This document shows positions 1-5,567 of a DNA stretch of 5,739 nucleotides, piece by piece. This DNA is from Acidobacteriota bacterium (lineage in GTDB: Bacteria; Acidobacteriota; Terriglobia; Terriglobales; Acidobacteriaceae), in contig QIAR01000281.1 of the NCBI GenBank assembly GCA_003225595.1, positions 1 through 5,739 of the forward strand. Reading direction: 5' to 3'. The notes beneath the pieces are model-generated. The model ran no database searches and was not told where the DNA came from. It was given only the letters and a program-made list of their open reading frames with translations. Position numbers and translations under genes: made by a program. How positions within the stretch are numbered: position 1 is the first letter of the stretch; each line of letters starts with the position of its first letter.

Positions 1-1
1 T

Positions 2-178
2 TCACAGCAGCTCTGGGAGACGACTATGGACCCCGAGCGGCGCACGCTCTTGTCAGTAAAGCTCGAAGATATTGCCGAGTGCGAAGCCATCTTCACCACG
101 CTGATGGGCGAGGACGTGGAGGCCCGTCGCAAGTTCATCGAAGATAACGCGCTGGATGTGAAGAATCTGGACATCTAG
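2..178 (+). CDS. gyrB: DNA gyrase subunit B, C-terminal end (partial, 5' cut by window edge)
   Basis: GyrB is the ATPase subunit of DNA gyrase, the cytoplasmic type II topoisomerase that introduces negative supercoils together with GyrA. Frame 2 is open from the window edge to the TAG at 176-178 and gives 58 residues. They match the end of the GyrB TOPRIM and C-terminal region: QLWETTMDP, then a TLLSVKLED segment, FTTLMGEDVEARRKFIEDNA, and the final LDVKNLDI. The QLWETTMDP, TLMG and RR-FIE-NAL elements are hallmarks of GyrB. ParE shares much of this region, but the NLDI ending and ETTMDP favour GyrB. The N-terminal ATPase domain and most of the TOPRIM domain lie outside the window. A hairpin about 18 bp after the stop may terminate the transcript, and gyrA is not immediately downstream. 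Confidence in the family is high; gyrB versus parE is slightly less certain. Confidence 0.93.
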   Translation, partial: SQQLWETTMDPERRTLLSVKLEDIAECEAIFTTLMGEDVEARRKFIEDNALDVKNLDI

Positions 179-196
179 TGTGCTCATTTAGGGACC

Positions 197-240
197 GGCA
201 CCCTCGCCCGTCCAGGCCGAGCGTGCCTTCTTCTCGTTTC
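197..240 (+). terminator. Possible intrinsic terminator of gyrB
   Basis: An interrupted stem lies just after the gyrB stop. GGCAC (197-201) pairs with GTGCC (223-227), and CTCG (203-206) pairs with CGAG (218-221). There is one C-C mismatch and an 11-nt loop. A pyrimidine-rich stretch with several T residues (228-240) follows, but it is not a clean T-run. The position fits termination of gyrB. The imperfect stem and interrupted T tract keep this tentative. Confidence 0.4.
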
Positions 241-278
241 CAAAAACGGTAGTCGAAAACAGCTAGAACGGATTGTAG

Positions 279-298
279 AGACGTAGCTTGCTACGTCT
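279..298. repeat. Perfect 9-bp inverted repeat (compact hairpin)
   Basis: AGACGTAGC (279-287) and GCTACGTCT (290-298) are exact reverse complements separated by TT. The region is non-coding, 100 bp after gyrB and 221 bp before the next start. No T-run follows, so it is not an obvious terminator. From general knowledge, short hairpins with a GAGACGTAGC-like arm recur between genes in several environmental bacterial phyla, so a REP-like dispersed repeat is plausible. This window contains one copy only. Confidence 0.7.
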
Positions 299-317
299 GA
301 ACCGCAACCTTTCGCGA

Positions 318-336
318 GCGAGGGCGGCGCCCTCGC
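318..336. repeat. GC-rich 8-bp inverted repeat (hairpin)
   Basis: GCGAGGGC (318-325) and GCCCTCGC (329-336) are exact reverse complements around a GGC loop. This is the second of three hairpins packed into about 95 bp of the gyrB-DUF4139 intergenic region. It is very stable but has no T tract after it, so it is more likely part of a repeat element or an mRNA stem than a terminator. Confidence 0.6.
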
Positions 337-357
337 CACACCATCCTGTTCACTGCC

Positions 358-373
358 CGGTCCCTCCGGACCG
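358..373. repeat. 6-bp inverted repeat, third hairpin of the cluster
   Basis: CGGTCC (358-363) pairs with GGACCG (368-373) around a 4-nt CTCC loop. On its own a 6-bp stem could be chance. It is listed because it continues a run of hairpins at 279-298 and 318-336. Confidence 0.4.
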
Positions 374-390
374 CCGGTTACTCCCCCATT

Positions 391-420
391 ACCTCCGCCT
401 CCTCTGTGCGCTCTGTGGTT
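391..420. repeat. CTCTGTG direct repeat in pyrimidine-rich non-coding DNA
   Basis: CTCTGTG occurs at 402-408 and again at 411-417, a 9-bp period, inside a C/T-rich stretch. On the minus strand it reads as a CACAGAG-type repeat. From memory, CACAGAG-type tracts are a frequent intergenic repeat in several environmental bacterial genomes. With two copies here, identification as a repeat family is tentative. No gene was found between 179 and 519; the rest of that gap holds the hairpins above and the ribosome binding site of the next gene. Confidence 0.35.
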
Positions 421-519
421 ATGATCCACCTGCAAGTTTTCCCTTGATCCGCGTTCTTTCCACAGGACCGGAACCCGCCTCCTCCTTCCCGTCCAGAGCT
501 GATCAAAGGGGAAACTCAG

Positions 520-2094
520 ATGAAGAAGCTAGGGCTCGTGTTGCTGTGTTGCGCATATGTAGTGTTACCGCTGCAGGCTAACAGCGGATCCGCCGGGGAT
601 GTCGCGCCCACAGCGGTTCAGGAGAAGGCAGATCACCAGAACAATGCACCAGCGCTGACCATCTACAACCAGAATTTCTTCGTGGCACGCGAGCATTTGC
701 CATTGGATCTCAAGCCGGGTGTGAACCACGTCGAATTCGCCGGAGTTGCGGCCCATGTCGAGCCGGATTCGGTCATTCTGCGCGATCCGGGCGGACGCGC
801 GTTGCAGATTTTCGAGCAGAATTACCGCAACGATCCCATTTCGCAAGAACTGCTCCTGTCGTTGTACGAAGGCAAAACGGTTGACTTCGTAGTTCTCCAA
901 AACGGCGAGAAGATCGAAACGGTCAGGGGCAAGATCATCCGCAGCGGATACGTTTCCTCCGCGACCTATGCGCCGGGATATCCGCAGCCCGCCTCCTCCC
1001 AACCCATCATCGAAATGAACGGGGTGCTGCGCTTTGGCTTGCCCGGACAACCACTGTTTCCTGCACTCACCGGCGACTCGATCCTGAAGCCCACTCTGAG
1101 TTGGCTGCTTGGGACCGAGAATCCAGGCAAGTTCGACGCTGAGCTTTCGTACGTGAGCGGCGGGATGAGCTGGCAGGCCGATTACAATCTGGTGATCTCG
1201 GACAAATCTTCATCCGACAAGCCGTTTTCCGAGAAATCAAGCGGCAAGAGTGACCTGCTCGATATGGTCGGCTGGATCACCATGCGCAACCAGAGTGGAA
1301 AGACGTTTGAGAACGCGCGCATCAAGCTCTTGGCAGGCGACGTGAGCAAGATTCAAGAACCGGTCAGCGGCCGGCTATACGCGGCAGAAGCCAAGGCGGC
1401 GATGAACGATGCCATGCAACCTGTCGTCCGCGAGAAATCCTTCGATGAATTTCACCTGTATACGCTGGAGCGGCCCTCCACATTGCGCGACCAGGAAACC
1501 AAGCAAGTGGAGTTCGTGCGTGCCACCGGCATCCGCGCCCAACGGATTTACATTTATGACGGCGCCAAAATGGACCAGTATGGCTACTACAATCCGGAAC
1601 AGATCCGGCAGGACGCGAGCTATGGCACGCTGTCAAACCCCAAGGTTTGGGTGATGGAGGAATTCAAGAACTTGGAGGCGAATCGCCTGGGCATCCCACT
1701 GCCCAAGGGCAAGCTGCGCTTTTATCGCAGCGACACGGACGGACATCTGGAATTCGTGGGCGAGAACACAATCGACCACACGCCGAAAGATGAGACCATC
1801 CGCGTGTACACCGGCAATGCGTTTGACGTAACCGGCGAGCGCAAGCGGACAAACTTTCGCGTGGATTCCAATCAGCACTGGATGGATGAATCATTCGAGA
1901 TCCGGGTGCGCAATCACAAGAAAGAAGCGGCGAACGTGCGGGCAGTCGAGCACCTGTATAGGTGCGCGAATTGGAAATTGGTTGAGCAATCGCAGCAGTC
2001 GCGCAAGAAGGACGCACAGACAGTCGAGTTTCCGGTGACCATCGCGCCGGATGGCGAGGCAGTGCTCACATACACCGTGCATTATTCGTGGTAG
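520..2094 (+). CDS. Exported DUF4139 domain-containing protein of unknown function
   Basis: A 524-residue protein, probably exported. Residues 1-20 look like a Sec signal peptide: KK, a hydrophobic core, then possible cleavage after LQA. The cysteines at 10-11 lack a lipobox. Residues about 45-150 form a beta-rich N-terminal part including FEQNYRNDPIS (98-108). From about 165 onward the protein matches DUF4139: PTLSWLL (191-197), GGMSWQADYNLV (214-225), GWITMRNQSG (251-260), FHLYTLERPSTLRDQETKQV (311-330), DHTPKDETIRVYTG (419-432). The long coiled coil of MucB/DUF4140-type relatives is absent. The family is beta-rich; its biochemical role is not established. The start has a weak Shine-Dalgarno (AAAGGGG, 505-511) with an 8-nt spacer. 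An S-[DE]-K repeat insert lies at 227-245. It converges on the protease gene with an 82-bp gap. The family call is secure; function is unknown. Confidence 0.9.
   Translation: MKKLGLVLLCCAYVVLPLQANSGSAGDVAPTAVQEKADHQNNAPALTIYNQNFFVAREHLPLDLKPGVNHVEFAGVAAHVEPDSVILRDPGGRALQIFEQNYRNDPISQELLLSLYEGKTVDFVVLQNGEKIETVRGKIIRSGYVSSATYAPGYPQPASSQPIIEMNGVLRFGLPGQPLFPALTGDSILKPTLSWLLGTENPGKFDAELSYVSGGMSWQADYNLVISDKSSSDKPFSEKSSGKSDLLDMVGWITMRNQSGKTFENARIKLLAGDVSKIQEPVSGRLYAAEAKAAMNDAMQPVVREKSFDEFHLYTLERPSTLRDQETKQVEFVRATGIRAQRIYIYDGAKMDQYGYYNPEQIRQDASYGTLSNPKVWVMEEFKNLEANRLGIPLPKGKLRFYRSDTDGHLEFVGENTIDHTPKDETIRVYTGNAFDVTGERKRTNFRVDSNQHWMDESFEIRVRNHKKEAANVRAVEHLYRCANWKLVEQSQQSRKKDAQTVEFPVTIAPDGEAVLTYTVHYSW
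1198..1242 (+). repeat. Imperfect 15-bp tandem repeat (3 units) inside the DUF4139 gene
   Basis: Three in-frame 15-bp units lie at 1198-1212, 1213-1227 and 1228-1242. Each begins TC[GC]GA[CG]AA and encodes S-[DE]-K-x-x: SDKSS, SDKPF, SEKSS. A shorter GKSD continuation follows. Unit 1 matches each of the others at about 9 of 15 bases, so the array is degenerate. It adds a hydrophilic, Ser/Lys-rich loop between two conserved strands of the domain. Confidence 0.6.
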
Positions 2095-2176
2095 GGCGGA
2101 AAGCTAGTACCAAAGAGATGTGAGCGGCGCGGCAAATGATAAAGGCAGCTGGTGTTTCGAAAAAATGACAATCCTT

Positions 2177-3160
2177 CTAGCCCGGGTACTTCACTTCCGG
2201 GTACAAGCGATTGAACGCCACCCAGAGCAGGGCAATAAGGATGAACACCAGTACGCTGCCTTCGGGACCGACTGAGCCTCCGGTTAACCACGTGGGCCCG
2301 CGGAACGATGACTTCAGCAAGTGTCCCGTGACCATTTCACCGCTGTCAGGTACGGAGTAGAGAAAGCTTTCACCCCAGTCCCACGCGGCGTGGAAGCCCA
2401 CTGCGAACCACAGATTGCCGGTGCGGCGCAGCGTCAAGCAAAAGAAGAATCCGATAAGGCCAGCGGCCAGCACTCCCAGCCAGTTTTCCCCCGCATTGTG
2501 CAGGTGGACGCCTCCAAAACCTGCCGACAACAGAATCGCGGCCGGCCAGAAGCCGATTCCAGTTGTAACGGTAAAGAGCGTGTAGCCGCGGAAGAGAAAC
2601 TCTTCGAAGAATCCAACCAGCAAGAAGAACACGCCCCAATAAAGAGCGAACTTCACAACCCGGGTGCCGTGCAAAGCGAGCCCGCCAAAGTAGAAGGCGC
2701 CAGCACCTCGCATTACGACCAGAAGAATAGTGATGGAGACCAGTCCCCACACAGCCCCTACCCAGAAGAGTTTCTCGAACGCATTGCGCCGGGGCAAGCC
2801 GTAGGCGTCGAAAGGGCGTCTCTCGATTCGCCCCATGATGAAGGCAGGAACAACCACTCCTGTCACCAGCACCAGATGCTCAGCCAGGCTGGCCCACAGC
2901 CGAGCGGTTCCATGCACGTGGGAGTTCAGCAGGGGCTCTAGCGTCCAGCCGAGCACATATAGGATTGTCCCTCCCATCGTGAGGTAAAGCAGAAACCGCC
3001 ACCCAGCGCGGAGCCCTTCCGGCCCGATGAACATGTCATGCAGGAACGGCAGTCGAGGCGGCGGAGTCGAACTGAAGGTCGGCGTACCGTTCTGCGGGTC
3101 GGACGACGACGGAGGGTTTAGCTCGTCCATAAGAGAAGTTTCCGGAACAACGCCAGACAT
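2177..3160 (-). CDS. CPBP-family intramembrane metalloprotease (CAAX protease/Abi type)
   Basis: A 327-residue polytopic inner-membrane protein. Residues 1-45 are Pro/Ser-rich and probably cytoplasmic. About eight hydrophobic segments follow, near 54-74, 91-110, 130-150, 169-190, 202-218, 226-244, 249-262 and 302-317. The three CPBP (PF02517) motifs occur in order: EEFLFR (E186, E187, R191), FGGVH (F215, H219) and HAAWD (H257, D261). In the family these Glu and His residues form the active site for intramembrane proteolysis. The third motif is HxxxD rather than the common HxxxN. The substrate cannot be read from sequence; bacterial members include bacteriocin-immunity and protein-processing proteases. 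The ATG at 3160 is preferred because AAGGGGAG lies 9 nt upstream; the in-frame ATG at 3130 has no such site. The gene is divergent from the GT-C-like gene and convergent with the DUF4139 gene. No clear terminator is seen between 2095 and 2176. Confidence 0.9.
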   Translation of the reverse strand: MSGVVPETSLMDELNPPSSSDPQNGTPTFSSTPPPRLPFLHDMFIGPEGLRAGWRFLLYLTMGGTILYVLGWTLEPLLNSHVHGTARLWASLAEHLVLVTGVVVPAFIMGRIERRPFDAYGLPRRNAFEKLFWVGAVWGLVSITILLVVMRGAGAFYFGGLALHGTRVVKFALYWGVFFLLVGFFEEFLFRGYTLFTVTTGIGFWPAAILLSAGFGGVHLHNAGENWLGVLAAGLIGFFFCLTLRRTGNLWFAVGFHAAWDWGESFLYSVPDSGEMVTGHLLKSSFRGPTWLTGGSVGPEGSVLVFILIALLWVAFNRLYPEVKYPG

Positions 3161-3169
3161 GGTAAAACA

Positions 3170-3177
3170 CTCCCCTT
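3170..3177 (-). promoter_or_regulatory. Ribosome binding site that fixes the CPBP protease start
   Basis: Read on the minus strand, AAGGGGAG sits 9 nt before the ATG at 3160. It decides between that start and the in-frame ATG at 3130, which lacks a purine-rich site. It lies wholly within the 23-bp gap to the divergent gene. Confidence 0.6.
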
Positions 3178-3183
3178 CGTCCG

Positions 3184-4440
3184 ATGAGCGGATTTTTCAC
3201 GCGCGAACGCTTCGGTGAACCGCAGGCCTTGGCTGGGTTGCTGTTACTGGTGTTCCTGGCGGAGTGCGTGTGGCTGGCGGGGCGCACCATTCGAGCTTCG
3301 GGAGCGGTCGACTTTGGCGAAGCGTTCCGCATCAAGGAAGGATTGCGTCAGTGGCACGGTGAGGGCATTGCTGGAACTTCCTATCCCACGCCAGAGCGAC
3401 AGGAGCTGCAGAACAAGGATGTAAATCTCAATCCTGTCTATCTAGAAAATAACAATGGCTATGACGCATATCACTCCCCGCTGTACTACCTGATCGCCTC
3501 GGCGCCTCTGCTGCTAAGGTCAGACTCATTTCAGGCGGACAACGAACTCTATTGGGGATGGCTGGCGCGAGCACCATACCTCGCGTTCGGTGTGCTACTG
3601 GGAGCCTCGCTGTGGTACGTCTCGCGGCGGCTGTATGGCAATGCCGGCGGTTACATTGCGCTGATGCTCTACTCTTTTTCACCCGGGATGATTCGCAACA
3701 GCGCGATTTGGTTTACTCAACCCGAAATCGGCGCGGCGTGGGGCGCGTTCGGGGCCATTTTCACCGCCATAGCCGTAGCGCACACGTTGTATGCCCCGCG
3801 CGAAGTGGTGATGTGGAACTGGCGACGCATTGTATTACTCGGGCTATCGCTGGCGCTGGCGATCGGATCGCAATTCTCGCTGATCATAGTGATTCCACTG
3901 GCGCTCGCATTCATGTTGTATTTGGCGCCTGATCGCCGAGGTGCTGCTGTGGCGATCTGGACCGTAGCTTGCAGCATCGGCTTCGTCCTTATTTTCGCGT
4001 CCTATTGCTTCCGGCCGGACGCTTTCTGGCAGGGGTTTCGTCACGCGACCTTCCTCGGACTTACGTGGAAGGTGTTCGGCATGACTACTACATATCAGCA
4101 ACTGTTGACGCGGGCGGGGCAGATGAGCCCAGCGCTCGTTCTGGCGACGCCCGCGGCGCTGGTCGCCTATCTGCTGTGGCCACGGGCGCGGTACTTCGGC
4201 AACACCGCGCCGCTGCTGCTGGCGGGGCTTTTCCTCGTTCTGGGCCTCGCGACGCCACATTATCCGGGACTCGGTTTCCAATTCGTGGCGGTCCCTTTCT
4301 TGTTCGTGTTCGTCGCCGGGGTGGCTGCGGATTTGCTAGAAACACGAAGTCGCAACCTGGTAATGGCCTGCCTTTGGGGGCTGTTGGGGGCGAACGCACT
4401 GTGGAGCTTGATGGAGCTAGCGCGGGTGCCGCAGGTGTAA
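3184..4440 (+). CDS. Polytopic membrane protein, GT-C/PMT-like glycosyltransferase candidate
   Basis: A 418-residue integral membrane protein with about 10-11 hydrophobic segments (near 14-34, 97-112, 125-145, 155-172, 180-202, 215-247 as two, 254-275, 315-332, 341-357, 366-383, 392-410). The layout resembles GT-C enzymes of the PMT/GT39 group, which transfer sugars from lipid-linked donors at the periplasmic face. One membrane span is followed by a large first loop (37-96) with acidic residues D43 and E46. Then come SPLYYLIASAPLLL (98-111), RAPYLAFGVLLGASLWYVSR (129-148) and a SPGMIRNSAIW segment (166-176). Many GT-C enzymes are longer, and the classic DDE/DE catalytic motif is not clear, so the assignment is moderate. 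No Shine-Dalgarno precedes the ATG at 3184. An in-frame stop at 3163-3165 excludes any much earlier start. Other possibilities are an O-antigen or mannosyltransferase relative, or an uncharacterised membrane protein. Confidence 0.7.
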   Translation: MSGFFTRERFGEPQALAGLLLLVFLAECVWLAGRTIRASGAVDFGEAFRIKEGLRQWHGEGIAGTSYPTPERQELQNKDVNLNPVYLENNNGYDAYHSPLYYLIASAPLLLRSDSFQADNELYWGWLARAPYLAFGVLLGASLWYVSRRLYGNAGGYIALMLYSFSPGMIRNSAIWFTQPEIGAAWGAFGAIFTAIAVAHTLYAPREVVMWNWRRIVLLGLSLALAIGSQFSLIIVIPLALAFMLYLAPDRRGAAVAIWTVACSIGFVLIFASYCFRPDAFWQGFRHATFLGLTWKVFGMTTTYQQLLTRAGQMSPALVLATPAALVAYLLWPRARYFGNTAPLLLAGLFLVLGLATPHYPGLGFQFVAVPFLFVFVAGVAADLLETRSRNLVMACLWGLLGANALWSLMELARVPQV

Positions 4441-4495
4441 GCGGAGAATCGGTCACTATGCTCACATCCGCAAACGCGGTACGTCTGAAACTTAT

Positions 4496-4500
4496 GGAGG
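4496..4500 (+). promoter_or_regulatory. Ribosome binding site of the DUF4097 gene
   Basis: GGAGG, a consensus Shine-Dalgarno core, lies 9 nt before the ATG at 4510 and supports that start. It is the clearest ribosome binding site in the window. The preceding 69-bp gap (4441-4509) shows no clear terminator, so read-through from the membrane-protein gene is possible. Confidence 0.75.
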
Positions 4501-4509
4501 TTTAACTAT

Positions 4510-5307
4510 ATGACGCCTCGAAATTGTCGCAGAGCGATATTCATTCTTACTATCGCGGTGCTGCTGGCCCCTCTGTGCTGGGCCCAGACCGGACGCGAGT
4601 TCCACTGGAGCGGCAAGCTGGCGCCGGAAAAGATTGTAGAAATCAAAAACATAAATGGCACGATTGATGCGCAAATGACGGGTGGCGACCAAGTGGAGGT
4701 CACGGCTCAAAAGATTGGGCCGCACGCCGACGAAGTGAAAATCGAGGTTGTTCCCCATGCCGACGGTGTCACCATCTGTGCGATCTATTCTGGCGGGCTT
4801 TTCGGCGGGTCGGGTTCGTGCGAGCCTGGAGAACGCTGGCACGCCAACAATACCCACGGCGACAGAACCAAAGTCAACTTCACGGTGCGGCTGCCCGAAA
4901 ACCTGCGCTTTGCCGGACAAAGCGTCAATGGTGATGTAAAGGCACAAGACATGGGTCGCTTCGTCCGCGCCAGCACCGTGAACGGAAGCGTACGTGTCTC
5001 CACCAAAGCTTGGGCGGAATTATCTTCGGTGAACGGGTCGATTGAAGCCAGCATGGGCAGAGCCGACTGGACGGGCATACTGAAAATCAGCACGGTGAAC
5101 GGCTCTGTGAAACTGGAAATGCCCGGCAATATCAACGCCGACGTAAGGTTTCGCTCAGTGAACGGCCGCCTTAACACTGACTTTCCCCTGTCCGTGAGTG
5201 GCAGCCTGGGCGGCCGCAAGGTCGAAGGCCGCATTGGGAACGGCGGGCGGGAACTGGTCGTGGAGACCGTCAACGGAAACGTCGAACTCAAGCGGGAATC
5301 CATCTGA
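4510..5307 (+). CDS. Exported DUF4097-type beta-repeat protein
   Basis: A 265-residue exported protein. Residues 1-25 form a signal peptide: an Arg-rich start, hydrophobic core, and likely cleavage after CWA. The mature part resembles the DUF4097 family, often called putative adhesin, which is predicted to form a stack of beta strands. Its signature is a recurring [ST]-[VI]-N-G-x-[VIL] turn. I count seven: NINGTI (47), SVNGDV (138), TVNGSV (156), SVNGSI (173), TVNGSV (195), SVNGRL (216) and TVNGNV (253). Spacing is 17-22 residues in the middle, which suits a solenoid. C90 and C104 flank a Gly/Ser-rich SGGLFGGSGS segment and could form a disulfide after export. The function of the family is not established; some members sit near anti-sigma or envelope-stress genes, and none is seen here. 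Translation starts with a consensus GGAGG. The gene is 69 bp downstream of the GT-C-like gene on the same strand. Confidence 0.85.
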   Translation: MTPRNCRRAIFILTIAVLLAPLCWAQTGREFHWSGKLAPEKIVEIKNINGTIDAQMTGGDQVEVTAQKIGPHADEVKIEVVPHADGVTICAIYSGGLFGGSGSCEPGERWHANNTHGDRTKVNFTVRLPENLRFAGQSVNGDVKAQDMGRFVRASTVNGSVRVSTKAWAELSSVNGSIEASMGRADWTGILKISTVNGSVKLEMPGNINADVRFRSVNGRLNTDFPLSVSGSLGGRKVEGRIGNGGRELVVETVNGNVELKRESI

Positions 5308-5463
5308 GGGGCGGCGGGGGGAAGCCCTCCATGATGTCGACTCCGCCCGCAAGTTGAACTTGCTCGATAACGCAATCTACATGACTGCAATGTTTTGCAC
5401 TGTCCTGAGCCCAAAGCAGCAGGCGCGACTTTTCCATAGGCGATGGGTTATTAAAGACAAGCA

Positions 5464-5475
5464 GGTCCGCGGACC
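5464..5475. repeat. 12-bp perfect palindrome
   Basis: GGTCCGCGGACC is its own reverse complement. The symmetry ends at 5463 and 5476, where both flanks are A. It could be a dimeric-regulator half-site pair upstream of the secreted-protein gene, or chance in GC-rich DNA. Confidence 0.5.
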
Positions 5476-5489
5476 ACGCATCTCCGCCT

Positions 5490-5505
5490 ACTTCGGGACC
5501 GAAGT
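5490..5505. repeat. 7-bp inverted repeat (hairpin)
   Basis: ACTTCGG (5490-5496) is the reverse complement of CCGAAGT (5499-5505), with a 2-nt GA centre. In RNA this would fold as a 6-bp stem with a GGAC loop. It lies 62 bp before the ATG at 5568. No T tract follows, so a terminator is unlikely. Confidence 0.5.
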
Positions 5506-5567
5506 CTGCTTGAAATTCAGTCGGTACGAAGACACTCCTGCCGCCATCTAAGTTATTAAGGCGGGCC

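Larger units (their letters stand above)
5308..5567. other. Intergenic region with two compact palindromes, no convincing gene
   Basis: This stretch separates the DUF4097 gene from the partial secreted protein. Two small reading frames cross it, one on each strand, but neither has a ribosome binding site or a recognisable domain. It holds a perfect palindrome at 5464-5475 and a 7-bp hairpin at 5490-5505. No T-run follows either, so no terminator for the DUF4097 gene could be assigned. No convincing promoter pair was found for the gene starting at 5568. Confidence 0.5.

Noticed and set aside
184..435. 83-residue minus-strand reading frame in the same gap
   Set aside because: Low-complexity Gly/Arg-rich translation that follows the hairpins and the CACAGAG-like tract; no recognisable protein features.
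288..581. 97-residue plus-strand reading frame across the gyrB-DUF4139 gap
   Set aside because: It runs through the hairpin cluster and into the DUF4139 signal-peptide region in another frame, has a Pro/Arg-rich composition without a domain, and lacks a ribosome binding site.
2095..2176. Bidirectional terminator between the convergent DUF4139 and protease genes
   Set aside because: A run of six A (2160-2165) would give a T-run on the minus strand, but no adequate stem precedes it, and no stem with a T-run serves the plus strand.
2321..2941. 206-residue plus-strand reading frame opposite the CPBP protease
   Set aside because: It lies wholly antisense to a protease with all family motifs. Its Gln/Glu/Ser-rich composition is what the complement of hydrophobic membrane codons gives.
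3969..4505. 178-residue plus-strand frame inside and past the GT-C-like gene
   Set aside because: Mostly overlaps the membrane-protein gene in another frame, Arg/Gly/Ala-rich with no domain; the membrane-segment frame is clearly the coding one.
4785..5414. 209-residue minus-strand frame opposite the DUF4097 gene
   Set aside because: Antisense to the VNG repeats; its repeated TFPLTV and PFTVL segments are the complement of those repeats, not an independent protein.
5381..5551. Small plus-strand frame (56 residues from the internal ATG) before the secreted-protein gene
   Set aside because: The LSPKQQARL segment is faintly like LTPEQRxRL of Spy/CpxP-type proteins. However, there is no signal peptide, no ribosome binding site and no second motif, so the resemblance is probably chance.
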